From positions 186,001-250,000 of the forward strand of contig NZ_QFGA01000004.1 of assembly GCF_004369205.1 (NCBI RefSeq): a DNA stretch of 64,000 nucleotides, read 5' to 3'. Of this stretch, positions 8,970-18,749 are shown piece by piece. The stretch is from Pelotomaculum schinkii (GTDB lineage Bacteria; Bacillota; Desulfotomaculia; Desulfotomaculales; Pelotomaculaceae). Position 1 is the stretch's first letter, and every line of letters begins with the position of its first letter. The position numbers and the translations under genes were made by a program. The notes under the pieces were generated by a model that saw only the letters and a list, made by a program, of their open reading frames with translations, made no database searches and was not told the origin of the DNA.

Positions 8970-9578
8970 ATGAACCCGGTAATTTACCGCCCGGACCACA
9001 ACTTGAGCGAAATTAATAGTTTAGCTGAACTAAAAGACCTGACCGTGCGATGCGCTCGCTGCGCACTGCGGGACGGCTGTTCCAGGGTTGTTTTCGGAGA
9101 GGGAAATCCGAATGCGCGCTTAATGCTGATCGGTGAGGGACCCGGGGCGGATGAAGACCGGCTGGGGCGGCCTTTTGTGGGTAGGGCGGGCCAGCTGCTT
9201 GATAAAATCCTGGAAGCCATCAGCCTGGAAAGGTTTGCCCATACCTATATAGCCAATGTGGTTAAATGTCGTCCGCCCGGCAACAGGGCGCCGCGGCCGG
9301 AAGAGGCGCAAGCTTGCCTGCCCTGGCTCTACCGGCAGATTGAGCTGGTTTCCCCCGGTATTATTGTCCTTTTAGGAAACAGCGCTTTGCGGAACCTGGT
9401 TGATCCGGACGCCAGCATTACACCAATGCGAGGTCAGTGGCTGGTGAGTAAAAGCGGCATTAAAATCATGCCTACCTTTCACCCTTCCGCCCTGCTGCGG
9501 GATTCCGGCAAGAAGCGTCCGGTATGGGAAGATTTCCAGAAAGTAAGGGACGAATTCCTGAAACTCGCGGAATCCTAG
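8970..9578 (+). CDS. Type-4 (iron-sulfur) uracil-DNA glycosylase
   Basis: Removes uracil from DNA as the first step of base excision repair. The 202-residue protein has the family motifs GEGPGADEDRLGRPFVG and a C-terminal HPSALLR. The cysteines for a 4Fe-4S cluster are in CARCALRDGC, VVKCRPPGN and CLPWL. The start is ATG 8970 behind GGGTGGGAG. Family 4 enzymes are typical of thermophiles and many anaerobic Firmicutes. It lies between two terminators and appears monocistronic. Confidence 0.93.
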   Translation: MNPVIYRPDHNLSEINSLAELKDLTVRCARCALRDGCSRVVFGEGNPNARLMLIGEGPGADEDRLGRPFVGRAGQLLDKILEAISLERFAHTYIANVVKCRPPGNRAPRPEEAQACLPWLYRQIELVSPGIIVLLGNSALRNLVDPDASITPMRGQWLVSKSGIKIMPTFHPSALLRDSGKKRPVWEDFQKVRDEFLKLAES

Positions 9579-9601
9579 ATTTTACAAATAAAATTAATTT
9601 T

Positions 9602-9657
9602 AACCTCCCGGTACAAAAAAGGTTGCGGTTAAAGCCTTGTATCAGGAGGTTATTTTT
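9602..9657. terminator. Long hairpin between convergent genes
   Basis: AACCTCC (9602-9608) pairs with GGAGGTT (9645-9651), with an inner TACAA/TTGTA helix. ATTTTTT follows on the + strand. It most likely ends the glycosylase transcript and may also stop the convergent DUF2508 gene. Confidence 0.75.
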
Positions 9658-9681
9658 TCCTTGCGGTCCCAATGCCGCCAG

Positions 9682-10020
9682 CTACAAAGCCGTAGCATTT
9701 TTTATCTCAGTAGAACAGATTCCTTCACAAATTTCCTGGACAGGAGAAAACTCTGTATCCGGCCATGCAGTAATGCCCTCTTTTCTGGCCTGGTTCAGCA
9801 GGGCGATATATCGCCGCTCAGCTGCGTTGATTTTAAAAATGGCATATTCGGCCAGGTCTCCATCGATGTAGTCCAGTTCCTTTAAGGCCTGCCGCCATTC
9901 CTCACGAGCGTTTTGCACGGCGGCGTCCAGTTGAAGTGTCGATGTCTTTTCCACCATTATTTCCCTTATGCGGGACATTTCTGTTATAGGTATTGTTTTT
10001 AAGATTGACATTAAATTCAT
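9682..10020 (-). CDS. DUF2508 (YaaL-like) family protein
   Basis: A 112-residue, charged, mostly helical protein. The segment EEWRQALKELDYIDGDLAEY, then AIFKINAAERRYIALLNQAR, fits the DUF2508 pattern (a Trp, a [D/E]Y pair, then a KRY-type repeat). B. subtilis YaaL belongs to this family, which has no known function. It is the only clear minus-strand gene in the first 44 kb. The start is ATG at 10018-10020 (plus coordinates), 8 bases after GGGGAGG. Confidence 0.65.
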   Translation of the reverse strand: MNLMSILKTIPITEMSRIREIMVEKTSTLQLDAAVQNAREEWRQALKELDYIDGDLAEYAIFKINAAERRYIALLNQARKEGITAWPDTEFSPVQEICEGICSTEIKNATAL

Positions 10021-10181
10021 CCCAATCACCTCCCCTATATTATATTTTTTACTAGATGGAAATAGAAGGGCCTTCTACAGTAATATACAATAATTCCCAT
10101 ATATTTCATCCGACTATTCATTCAATATTTAGACAGCATTTTAAGCATAATATCAGCAAGAAAAACAATGGGGTGATTGGT

Positions 10182-11681
10182 TTGGAAAGTTCTTCACACA
10201 GTGGCGGTAAAAGAAAATTAATTTTAATTCTTATCATCATGGCCATCATCCCTTTTCTTCACGCGTGTGGCAAAAAGGAGGCGCAGAGAAAGCCGGCCAG
10301 TAACGGCGGCGGCCAGGAAATCAAGATAGCGGTAAGCCTGGCCAGCATGGAGAGGGATGGCAATCAGATTATAAAGAAGACCATGAACGGGCGTACGGGT
10401 CAGACCGATCAGCAGGGCGGGCAAAACGGTCAGCAAAGTGGACAGCAGAGCACACAAAGCAGCAAGAACGAGCAGGATGTAGTACCGGTCCAGACCCAAG
10501 GTGGAGGCGCCCAGGGGAATCAAGGCGGCGGTCAGCAAAAGATCAGCATCACCTGGTTGGATGCCAGGAACGACCCCATACAGCAAGAAAAAGACCTGGA
10601 CCAACTGGCCGGCCAGAATATTAAGGCTGTCATTCTCCAGGCGGTTGACCCGGCGGCGGCTCCCAGGCTTGTGCGCAAGCTGGCCCAGTCCAATATCAAG
10701 GTGATTGCTTTTGAGACACTCCCAACAAATTCCCCTGTAGACGGCTATATTGCTTCAGACCACGCCAGGGCCGGGGAGCTTGAAGCACGCTACCTCCTGG
10801 AAGCGGCACAAGGCAAATCAACACCGATGAATACTGTCCTGCTCATGGGAGATAAAAACGACCAGACATCGAAGGAAATAGCCTCCTCGGTACTTGCTAA
10901 CCTCAATGGCCAGGCTCAAGTAAGGGTGGTCCTGGCTAAAAACCACGATGGCGGCGATCCGCAGCTCGCAACGGCAACCCTTGACCAGGCGCTGGTGAGC
11001 AGCAACAACCAAATTGACGCTGTGTTAGCCACCGACGGCAAGATGGCTGCCGCCGCCGCCGAGATGTTGAAAAGCAGGGGTTTGAGCCAGCGGGTAATTA
11101 CCGTGGGCGTGGGCGCCGACCAGCAGGCCTCCCGCGCGCTGGCGGCGGGTGACCACAAAGCAGAGGTGGACCTCATGCCCGAGGTCATGGCTCAGCATGC
11201 TTTTGACGCCGCGGTAGGCCTGGCCACCACCGGGCACTGGCAGTATGAGAAACAGGTCAAAAACGGAGATTTTGACGTGCCTGCCAAGATTACCCCGGTG
11301 CGTTTAGTGACAAAGGACGAGTCATACCTACTGGAGCAGCGCTGGGGCAAACTGACAGGCCAGGAGGGACAGCAGGGGCAGCAAGGTGGTCAACAGCAGG
11401 GACAGCAGCAAGGACAGCAGCAAGGACAACAACAGGGACAACAACAGGGACAACAACAGGGACAGCAACAGGGACAGCAACAGCAAGGGCAGCAAGGGCA
11501 GCAAGGGCAAAGCGGACGCACAACAACCCTGCGGGTAACCACCCAGGATGGAAAGACAGTTGAGATGCAGATTAATGGGGAAATCAAAAAAATTGAAACC
11601 GTCGACGGAACAGGCCCCCAAGCAGGCGGCGGTCAAAACGGCGGCGGAGGCCAGTCAGGTTCCGGCGGGGGCGGAAGTTAA
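10182..11681 (+). CDS. Substrate-binding lipoprotein (sugar-type) with Gln-rich repeat tail
   Basis: About 499 residues. A lipoprotein signal ends in FLHAC, with the modified Cys at residue 29. A low-complexity linker precedes a periplasmic-binding-protein type 1 domain (about 120-380) like those for ribose or xylose, e.g. ITWLDARNDPIQQEKDLDQL and GYIASDHARAGELEARYLL. A Q/G repeat of about 50 residues follows (11364-11515), then a short domain and a Gly/Ser tail. No ABC permease or ATPase lies nearby, so it may act as a sensor or scavenging receptor. The start is TTG 10182; GTG 10173 is possible. Confidence 0.8.
   Translation: MESSSHSGGKRKLILILIIMAIIPFLHACGKKEAQRKPASNGGGQEIKIAVSLASMERDGNQIIKKTMNGRTGQTDQQGGQNGQQSGQQSTQSSKNEQDVVPVQTQGGGAQGNQGGGQQKISITWLDARNDPIQQEKDLDQLAGQNIKAVILQAVDPAAAPRLVRKLAQSNIKVIAFETLPTNSPVDGYIASDHARAGELEARYLLEAAQGKSTPMNTVLLMGDKNDQTSKEIASSVLANLNGQAQVRVVLAKNHDGGDPQLATATLDQALVSSNNQIDAVLATDGKMAAAAAEMLKSRGLSQRVITVGVGADQQASRALAAGDHKAEVDLMPEVMAQHAFDAAVGLATTGHWQYEKQVKNGDFDVPAKITPVRLVTKDESYLLEQRWGKLTGQEGQQGQQGGQQQGQQQGQQQGQQQGQQQGQQQGQQQGQQQQGQQGQQGQSGRTTTLRVTTQDGKTVEMQINGEIKKIETVDGTGPQAGGGQNGGGGQSGSGGGGS
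11364..11515 (+). repeat. Tandem 12-bp repeats encoding Gly-Gln-Gln-Gln
   Basis: Roughly ten near-identical units of the type CAACAGGGACAA or CAGCAAGGACAG encode GQQQ in frame within the lipoprotein gene. Such arrays change length easily by slippage. They are translated, with no spacers, so they are not CRISPR. Confidence 0.93.
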
Positions 11682-11715
11682 GGTTTGTTTATTTAAACAA
11701 AAAAAGGCGCCTGGG

Positions 11716-11750
11716 CGGGTATGGTTTTATGAACCGTACCCGTTTTGTTT
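11716..11750 (+). terminator. Terminator after the lipoprotein gene
   Basis: An 11-12 bp stem, CGGGTATGGTT (11716-11726) with GAACCGTACCCG (11731-11742), is followed by TTTTGTTT. Confidence 0.88.
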
Positions 11751-11796
11751 ATTCATTATTCATAAATGACAAACTAACTTAAGGGGTAGATTTTTA

Positions 11797-13176
11797 GTGT
11801 CTGAACAGTATCAGGTAATAGTTGCAGCCATAGTGTTTATTGCCACTTATGTGGTAATCGTATCCGAAAAGATCCACCGCATGGTGGCGGCCTTTATTGG
11901 AGCGGGACTGCTGTTGCTGTTGGGGGTAATTAAGTTTGAAGCGGCGGCGCATGCCGTCGATTACAATACCATCGGGCTGCTGGTGGGGATGATGCTTATC
12001 GTCGGCATCACCAGAAACACAGGTGTTTTTGAATTCCTATCCATTAAGGCCGCTAAAGGGGCGGGGGGAGAACCTGTGAGGTTGATTGCGGCATTAGCCT
12101 TGGTTACCGCCATTTTATCGGCCTTGTTGGATAATGTTACCACCGTCCTGCTGATTGCGCCGGTGACACTGGTTATTGCCGGCATGCTGAAAATCAGCCC
12201 CCTGCCATTCTTGATTTCAGAGATTATCGCTTCCAATATTGGCGGTACTGCTACTTTAATCGGGGACCCTCCGAACATTATGATTGGCAGCGCCACACGG
12301 CTTGGCTTTATGGACTTTGTGATCAATCTCGCTCCAGTAGTAGCAGTAATTTATATTATCACTTTCTTTCTTATTCGCTTGATTTATGGCCGGCAACTAA
12401 CAGTACGGCCGGATTTAAAGGCCAAATTAATGGATCTGGATGCACAGGATGAGATCAAGGATCCGGCGCTGCTGCGAAAATGCCTGCTGGTGCTCGCCCT
12501 GACCATCCTCGGCTTCGTACTGCACCAGTTTATTCACCTGGAATCTGCTGTGATTGCCCTGTCCGGCGCCAGCCTGTTGCTCTTGCTGACCCGGGAAGAC
12601 CCGGAGCATGCTCTGCAGTCTGTGGAGTGGCCGGTAATATTCTTCTTTATCGGCCTGTTTGTGGTGGTAGGGGCGCTGGAAGAGGTGGGGATTATCCAGG
12701 CGATGGCCAAATGGGCCCTGGACGTTACCAGCGGCAGCCTTTTGCCCACCGGTATATTGATTCTCTGGCTTTCCGCCATAGCGTCCTCCTTTGTGGACAA
12801 CATTCCCTTTGTGGCCACTATGATTCCTCTATTGCAGGAAATGAGCCGCCTGGGCGGCATCACCGACATCAACTTCCTCTGGTGGTCCCTGGCCCTTGGG
12901 GCCTGCCTGGGGGGTAACGGAACGATTGTTGGGGCCTCCGCCAACTTAATAGTGGTTGGTATCGCTGAAAGAAAAGGACATCATATCAGTTTTCTGGGTT
13001 TTATGAAAATAGCATTCCCGCTGATGCTGATGTCCATTGTAATCTCCACGGGCTATCTGCTGATTTGGTACAATAACCGCCTGGCTGCTATTGCCGGCAG
13101 CCTGTGTACAGCCGTGGTCCTGTACTTGCTTTTTAAAGTAATTCAAGGGAAAGCGGAAAAACGCTTTCATCACTAA
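11797..13176 (+). CDS. ArsB/NhaD-type ion transporter (SLC13-like)
   Basis: A 459-residue polytopic membrane protein with about 11-12 hydrophobic segments. It carries the signature of the ArsB/YbiR/P-protein group, SNIGGTATLIGDPPNIMIGS, and in the second half a related NGTIVGASANLIVVGIAE, so it has the usual inverted duplication. Family members move arsenite, sodium/protons or dicarboxylates, and the sequence does not settle which. The start is GTG 11797 behind AAGGGGTAG. It stands alone between a terminator and the uvrB regulatory region. Confidence 0.85.
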   Translation: MSEQYQVIVAAIVFIATYVVIVSEKIHRMVAAFIGAGLLLLLGVIKFEAAAHAVDYNTIGLLVGMMLIVGITRNTGVFEFLSIKAAKGAGGEPVRLIAALALVTAILSALLDNVTTVLLIAPVTLVIAGMLKISPLPFLISEIIASNIGGTATLIGDPPNIMIGSATRLGFMDFVINLAPVVAVIYIITFFLIRLIYGRQLTVRPDLKAKLMDLDAQDEIKDPALLRKCLLVLALTILGFVLHQFIHLESAVIALSGASLLLLLTREDPEHALQSVEWPVIFFFIGLFVVVGALEEVGIIQAMAKWALDVTSGSLLPTGILILWLSAIASSFVDNIPFVATMIPLLQEMSRLGGITDINFLWWSLALGACLGGNGTIVGASANLIVVGIAERKGHHISFLGFMKIAFPLMLMSIVISTGYLLIWYNNRLAAIAGSLCTAVVLYLLFKVIQGKAEKRFHH

Positions 13177-13276
13177 GTGAGTCCTGGGAGTTCCACGTGC
13201 CGCTATCAGGTTACAATGTGATTTGCGCAGGTTTTTTTCAATGAGTGTTTTATCTTAAATCCAGAATCCTTGCTCA

Positions 13277-13318
13277 AGACCAAACATACTTTTGGTCTCT
13301 TTGCCTTTATGATATACT
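13277..13318 (+). promoter_or_regulatory. Inverted repeat and -10 box upstream of uvrB
   Basis: A perfect 8-bp inverted repeat, AGACCAAA (13277-13284) and TTTGGTCT (13291-13298), has a 6-base spacer. A -10-like TATACT lies at 13313-13318, so the repeat covers the -35 position of the likely uvrB promoter. It does not match the Gram-positive SOS box (CGAAC-N4-GTTCG). It could be an operator or a weak terminator of the transporter gene. Confidence 0.45.
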
Positions 13319-13352
13319 ATTAGTATGAATGTCTTTCCAGAAAGGTCAAGCT

Positions 13353-15380
13353 ATGCGAGCTTTTCAGCTGAAATCGGAATACACTCCCCGGGGCGATCAG
13401 CCGGAGGCTATCGCCGCCCTGGTGGAAGGCTTGAATAAGGGTTACCGGGGGCAGGTGCTCCTGGGCGCCACCGGTACGGGTAAAACCTTTACCATGGCCA
13501 ATGTGATCCAGGCCGTGCAGCGGCCGGCGCTGGTGCTGGCGCCAAATAAAACCCTGGCCGCTCAGCTGTGCGGCGAGTTTAAGGAGTTTTTTCCCGACAA
13601 CGCGGTTGAGTATTTTGTCAGCTATTATGACTACTACCAGCCGGAGGCATATATCGCCCACACGGACACTTATATTGAGAAGGACTCCTCCATCAACGAC
13701 GAAATCGACAAGCTGCGCCACTCCGCCACCTGCGCCCTTTTTGAGCGCCGGGACGTCATTATTGTGGCCAGCGTATCCTGTATATACGGTTTGGGTGACC
13801 CGGAGGAGTACAGTACCCTGGTGCTTTCCCTGCGCCAGGGGGAGAACTACGACCGGGACGCCGTCCTGCGCAAGCTGGTGAGTATCCAGTATGACCGCAA
13901 TGACATCAACTTTACCAGGGGTAAGTTCCGGGTAAGGGGCGACGTCGTCGAGATCTTTCCGGTTTCCAACACCGAAAGAGCGATCAGAGTGGATTTTAAC
14001 GGCGATACGGTGGAAAGGATGCTGGAGTTCGACGTGTTGACCGGGGAAATCCTGGGCAGGCGCAGCCACGTCTCAATCTTTCCGGCCAGCCATTACGCCA
14101 CCTCCCGTGAAAAAATGGAGCGGGCGCTTGCATCTATTGAGGCCGAACTGGCGGAGCGACTGGCTGAACTTAACGCCAAAGGAAAACTTTTAGAGGCCCA
14201 GCGACTGGAGCAGCGGACCAACTACGATATGGAAATGATGCGGGAGATGGGCTTTTGCAGCGGGATTGAAAACTATTCCCGCCACCTTACGGGGCGGCAG
14301 CCCGGCCAGCCGCCCTATACGCTGCTGGATTATTTTCCGGATGACTTTATCTTGTTCGTTGACGAGTCTCATGTGGCAGTACCCCAGGTGGGCGGTATGT
14401 ACGAGGGTGACCGTTCCCGCAAGCAGACGCTGGTGGAGTACGGTTTCCGGCTGCCCTCGGCCTTTGACAACCGGCCGCTGACCTTTCCGGAATTTGCGGA
14501 GCGGATCAAACAGGTTATTTACACCTCGGCCACCCCCGGCCCCTATGAGCAAAAGCACAGCAGCCAGGTGGTGGAGCAGATTATCCGGCCCACCGGCCTG
14601 GTCGATCCCGCTGTCAGCGTCCGCCCCACACGCGGCCAGATCGACGACCTTTTAGGTGAAATCCGTTTAAGGGTCAGCCGCGGGGAAAGAGTGCTGGTGA
14701 CTACTCTGACCAAGAAGATGGCAGAAGACCTCACTGATTACTTCCGTGAGGTGGCGGTCAAAGTCCGCTACCTGCACTCGGATATCAAAACCATCGAGCG
14801 CATGGAAATCTTACGGGACCTGCGCCTGGGGACCTTTGATGTGCTGGTGGGCATAAATCTGTTAAGAGAAGGCCTGGACCTGCCGGAGGTCAGCCTGGTG
14901 GCTATACTGGACGCCGACAAGGAAGGCTTCCTTCGTTCCGAGCGCTCCCTGGTGCAGACCATTGGCCGGGCGGCCCGTAATGTTGACGGCAGGGTGATCA
15001 TGTACGCCGATCAAATTACGGATTCCATGCAGAGGGCGATAGATGAGACCGAGCGCCGCCGCAAGATCCAAATGGAGTACAACCGAAAGCACGGGATAAC
15101 GCCTGAGACAGTCCGCAAATCGGTGCGTGAGGTGATCGAGGCCACCCGTGCCGCAGAACCCAAGGCCGTTTATGAAATCGCTTCTACAGGTAAAAAAATG
15201 ACCAAGGCCAAGTTGAAGCGGCACATAGCCTCCCTTGAAAAAGAGATGCGGGAGGCGGCCCGCGAGCTGGCCTTCGAACGGGCGGCCCAGCTCAGGGATA
15301 TGATCATTGAGCTGCGCCTCCAACTGAGGGGCGAGCACGGGCTTGGCCCGGGAATTCCCGGGGTGGAAGAGCCAAGCTAG
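13353..15380 (+). CDS. uvrB: Excinuclease ABC subunit B
   Basis: The damage-verifying helicase-like subunit of nucleotide excision repair. It is handed to the lesion by UvrA and recruits UvrC. About 675 residues with Walker A GATGTGKT, the beta-hairpin region around [14 protein letters not shown]-like FVDESH, helicase motif QTIGRAARN and a C-terminal UVR domain ([20 protein letters not shown]). The start is ATG 13353 behind AAAGGTC, giving the usual [10 protein letters not shown]. uvrA follows after a palindrome, and uvrC after one repeat-filled gap. Confidence 0.97.
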   Translation: MRAFQLKSEYTPRGDQPEAIAALVEGLNKGYRGQVLLGATGTGKTFTMANVIQAVQRPALVLAPNKTLAAQLCGEFKEFFPDNAVEYFVSYYDYYQPEAYIAHTDTYIEKDSSINDEIDKLRHSATCALFERRDVIIVASVSCIYGLGDPEEYSTLVLSLRQGENYDRDAVLRKLVSIQYDRNDINFTRGKFRVRGDVVEIFPVSNTERAIRVDFNGDTVERMLEFDVLTGEILGRRSHVSIFPASHYATSREKMERALASIEAELAERLAELNAKGKLLEAQRLEQRTNYDMEMMREMGFCSGIENYSRHLTGRQPGQPPYTLLDYFPDDFILFVDESHVAVPQVGGMYEGDRSRKQTLVEYGFRLPSAFDNRPLTFPEFAERIKQVIYTSATPGPYEQKHSSQVVEQIIRPTGLVDPAVSVRPTRGQIDDLLGEIRLRVSRGERVLVTTLTKKMAEDLTDYFREVAVKVRYLHSDIKTIERMEILRDLRLGTFDVLVGINLLREGLDLPEVSLVAILDADKEGFLRSERSLVQTIGRAARNVDGRVIMYADQITDSMQRAIDETERRRKIQMEYNRKHGITPETVRKSVREVIEATRAAEPKAVYEIASTGKKMTKAKLKRHIASLEKEMREAARELAFERAAQLRDMIIELRLQLRGEHGLGPGIPGVEEPS

Positions 15381-15383
15381 ATT

Positions 15384-15449
15384 AGGAAGCAGGGGGACGG
15401 TTCTTTTGCTTCCAAATTTGGAAGCAAAAGAACCGTCCCCCTGCTTCCT
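15384..15449. repeat. Perfect 66-bp palindrome, REP-like element
   Basis: Two 33-base arms are exact reverse complements with centre AAATTT (15414-15419). Each arm carries the GGAAGC, GGGACGG and TTCTTTTGCTTCC blocks that also flank the REP-associated transposase at 20605-20632 and 21519-21547. It lies between uvrB and uvrA and could form a very stable hairpin in RNA. Confidence 0.93.
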
Positions 15450-15539
15450 GCCTTACGACCCTACGACAAAAAATTTACTTGCTTTGTGACCTACGGACTG
15501 CGACAACTTAAAATATCTACCAATGACTGAGGAGTATTT

Positions 15540-18428
15540 ATGTTGGACAAGATTTTAGTCAAGGGCGCCCGCGCCCACAACCTTAAAAATATTGATGTTG
15601 AAATCCCCCGTGACAAGTTGGTGGTCATTACCGGGCTCTCCGGTTCGGGCAAGTCCTCCCTGGCCTTTGACACCATCTACGCCGAGGGCCAGAGGCGCTA
15701 TGTGGAGTCTTTGTCCTCTTACGCCCGCCAGTTCCTGGGGCAGATGGATAAGCCCGATGTGGACTACATCGAGGGACTCTCTCCCGCCATTTCCATCGAC
15801 CAAAAAACAACCAGCCACAACCCGCGTTCCACCGTCGGCACGGTTACCGAGATTTACGACTACCTGCGCCTGCTTTTTGCCAGGGTGGGACGACCGCACT
15901 GTCCCAAATGCGGCAAGCCAATCACCCGGCAGGCTGTGGAGCAGATGGTGGACCTTCTGGCCTCCCGGCCAGAAGGTACCAGGCTGCAGATCCTGGCGCC
16001 GGTGGTGCGGGGCAAGAAGGGCGAGCACGCCAAAATCCTGGAGGAGATCCGCCGCAACGGGTTTGCCCGGGTCAGGGTGGACGGCGAGGTGCTGGACGCC
16101 TTTGAAGAAATCAGTTTGGACAAGAACAAAAAGCACACCATCGAGGTGGTGGTGGACCGCGTCATCCTGCGACCAGGCTCCGAAAGGAGGCTGGCCGACT
16201 CGCTGGAGACGGCCTTGAAGCAGGGTGACGGTGTGGCCATGGCGGCGCTGGAAGGGGAAGAAATCACCTTCAGCCAAAACTTTGCCTGCGTTGACTGCGG
16301 TATCAGCATCACTGAGATCACACCCCGCCTGTTCTCCTTTAACAGCCCCTACGGGGCCTGCCCGGAGTGCACCGGACTGGGGATTAAAAAAGAAATTGAC
16401 CCGGACCTGGTCATACCGGATCGCCGCCGGTCAATAGCCGGCGGGGCTATCGGGGGGATGAACAAGGGGGGATACTACTACCAATTCCTTGAAGGATTGG
16501 CCGGGTACTATGGCTTTAGCCTTGATACTCCCGTGGCAGAGCTCGCTCCCGAGCACCTGGACGTTATTTTATACGGGACGGGCGGCAAGAAGTTTCATTT
16601 TGTCCTGGAGAGTGAAATATACAACCGCCGGCACGAGATGTACGTGCCCTTTGAGGGCGTCATAAACAACCTGGCCAGGCGTTACAAGGAAACCTCTTCC
16701 GAGAGCCAGCGGGAAGATCTTGAAATGTATATGAGCAGCAAGCCCTGTCCCGCCTGTCAGGGGGCGAGGCTCAAGCCGGAAGCGCTGGCAGTTAAAATTG
16801 GCGACCGGTCTATCACGGCTGTGACGCGCTTATCCGTTGTGGAAGCTTTGTCTTTTTTCGAAGGGCTGGAGCTGTCCAGCCGTGAACAGCTCATCGCCAG
16901 GCAGATTTTAAAGGAAATTAACGAGCGACTGGGGTTCCTGGTCAACGTAGGGTTGGACTACCTGACTTTAGACCGGGCGGCGGGGACGCTATCAGGGGGC
17001 GAGGCCCAGCGTATCCGGCTGGCTACCCAGATCGGCTCCGGCCTGATGGGAGTGCTGTACATTCTGGATGAGCCCAGCATCGGGCTGCACCAGCGGGATA
17101 ACCACCGCCTGCTGCAGACACTGGAGCGGCTGCGGGATCTGGGCAACACCTTGATCGTGGTCGAGCACGACGAGGATACCATGCTCGCCGCCGATCATAT
17201 CATCGATATCGGGCCCGGGGCAGGCGTGCATGGCGGACGGGTGGTGGCAGCGGGCAATTACCGTGAGATTTCGGATAACCCGGATTCTATTACCGGCCAG
17301 TACTTAAGCGGCAAGAAATTCATCCCGGTGCCGTCTATCCGCCGCAGGCCCAACGGCAAGGCGGTGGAGGTGCTGGGCGCCGTGGAAAACAACTTGAAGC
17401 GTATTGATGCGGCTTTTCCTCTGGGGGTCTTCACCTGTGTAACCGGGGTATCCGGGTCGGGTAAAAGCACCCTGGTCAACGATATATTATACCGCAAGCT
17501 ATCCCAGGAACTGCACGGGGCCAGGACCCAGCCCGGCAGCTGCCGGGCTGTACGGGGTATCGAGTTCCTGGACAAGGTTATTGACGTCAACCAATCCCCC
17601 ATCGGGCGCACACCACGTTCCAACCCGGCCACCTACACCGGTGTGTTCAATGATATCCGCGACCTCTTTTCACAGACCCCGGAAGCGAAGATGCGAGGCT
17701 ACAAGCTTGGCCGCTTCAGCTTCAATGTCAAGGGGGGCCGCTGTGAAGCCTGCCAGGGGGACGGCATTATCAAGATCGAAATGCACTTCCTGCCGGATGT
17801 ATACGTACCCTGCGAGGTCTGCAAGGGCCTGCGCTACAACCGGGAGACGCTGGAGGTCCGCTATAAGGGCAGCAACATCGCGGATGTGCTGGACATGACT
17901 GTGGAGCAGGCGGTCGAGTTCTTTCGTCATATCCCCAAGATCCACCGCAAGCTGAAGACCCTGCAGGACGTCGGGCTGGGCTACATCCGCCTGGGCCAGC
18001 CGGCTACAACTCTTTCCGGCGGCGAGGCCCAGCGGGTGAAACTGGCCACCGAGCTTTCCAGGCGTTCGAACGGCAAGACCTTTTATATCCTCGACGAGCC
18101 CACCACCGGACTGCATACCGCCGATATCGACAAGCTGCTTAAGGTTTTGCACCGGCTGGTTGAGGCGGGCGACACCGTGGTGGTAATCGAGCACAACCTG
18201 GATGTGATCAAGACTGCCGATTATATCATCGACCTGGGGCCGGAGGGCGGGGATAAAGGCGGACAGGTAATCGCCACCGGCACGCCGGAGCAGATAGCGG
18301 CTGTGCCCGGCTCATATACGGGGCAGTATTTGAAAAAGGTTTTGGAAAAAGGCGCCCGGCAGGGTATGGAGCTGTGGGAAAAAGAGGCCGGTGTCTTTGT
18401 TGAAGCGATCCAAAGAACGGGTAGTTAG
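15540..18428 (+). CDS. uvrA: Excinuclease ABC subunit A
   Basis: The damage-sensing dimeric ATPase of nucleotide excision repair. The 962 residues hold two ABC modules (Walker [10 protein letters not shown] and GVSGSGKST; signatures LSGGEAQR twice). Zinc motifs are CPKCGKPI with CVDCG/CPECTG in the first half and [14 protein letters not shown] in the second. The start is ATG 15540 behind TGAGGAG. The C-terminus runs ~20 residues beyond the usual end. It belongs to the uvrB-uvrA unit. Confidence 0.97.
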   Translation: MLDKILVKGARAHNLKNIDVEIPRDKLVVITGLSGSGKSSLAFDTIYAEGQRRYVESLSSYARQFLGQMDKPDVDYIEGLSPAISIDQKTTSHNPRSTVGTVTEIYDYLRLLFARVGRPHCPKCGKPITRQAVEQMVDLLASRPEGTRLQILAPVVRGKKGEHAKILEEIRRNGFARVRVDGEVLDAFEEISLDKNKKHTIEVVVDRVILRPGSERRLADSLETALKQGDGVAMAALEGEEITFSQNFACVDCGISITEITPRLFSFNSPYGACPECTGLGIKKEIDPDLVIPDRRRSIAGGAIGGMNKGGYYYQFLEGLAGYYGFSLDTPVAELAPEHLDVILYGTGGKKFHFVLESEIYNRRHEMYVPFEGVINNLARRYKETSSESQREDLEMYMSSKPCPACQGARLKPEALAVKIGDRSITAVTRLSVVEALSFFEGLELSSREQLIARQILKEINERLGFLVNVGLDYLTLDRAAGTLSGGEAQRIRLATQIGSGLMGVLYILDEPSIGLHQRDNHRLLQTLERLRDLGNTLIVVEHDEDTMLAADHIIDIGPGAGVHGGRVVAAGNYREISDNPDSITGQYLSGKKFIPVPSIRRRPNGKAVEVLGAVENNLKRIDAAFPLGVFTCVTGVSGSGKSTLVNDILYRKLSQELHGARTQPGSCRAVRGIEFLDKVIDVNQSPIGRTPRSNPATYTGVFNDIRDLFSQTPEAKMRGYKLGRFSFNVKGGRCEACQGDGIIKIEMHFLPDVYVPCEVCKGLRYNRETLEVRYKGSNIADVLDMTVEQAVEFFRHIPKIHRKLKTLQDVGLGYIRLGQPATTLSGGEAQRVKLATELSRRSNGKTFYILDEPTTGLHTADIDKLLKVLHRLVEAGDTVVVIEHNLDVIKTADYIIDLGPEGGDKGGQVIATGTPEQIAAVPGSYTGQYLKKVLEKGARQGMELWEKEAGVFVEAIQRTGS

Positions 18429-18485
18429 AGGAATGGCGTCTTAGCTGCGCTTCTGCCCTGAAAATATACACAAAGCGCTTAAAAA

Positions 18486-18635
18486 ATGTAGGTGCGAATT
18501 CATTCCCACAAATGCTACCTTATATGCCCAAGTTCGGCGCTGGCGCGCCGTTGTGCGATTGAAATGGCGCCTACATCGGCTGGTGTTTTCATGATACCTG
18601 GCGCCGGGATAGCGGCGTGGGCAACTGATAATAAC
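18486..18635 (+). repeat. Dispersed two-hairpin repeat, copy 1
   Basis: Fills most of the 321-base gap between uvrA and uvrC. It begins ATGTAGGTGCGAATTCATTC, has a GTGCGATTGAAATGGC block near 18555, and ends with a GC-rich GGCGCCGGG..GGCGTGGGC tail. It aligns along its length with 22418-22560. The first hairpin carries one substitution (CCCAC for CGCAC). Confidence 0.8.
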
Positions 18636-18749
18636 CACATGAAAAAACAGCTAAGGGCTGCCATAGAATTGTTTGTGCAATTTTGGATTTCGTCTACTTT
18701 TGGGTCATCCTAGTTGTATATTCAGCTATGTGTACAATGGTGATTAAAC

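Noticed and set aside
11364-11515. Possible CRISPR array
   Set aside because: Short, contiguous repeats without spacers that are translated in frame. No CRISPR array or cas gene was seen anywhere in the window.
11328-11636. Minus-strand open frames rich in Leu/Val or Cys/Pro opposite the lipoprotein gene
   Set aside because: They are mirror readings of the GQQQ tandem repeat and have no ribosome site.
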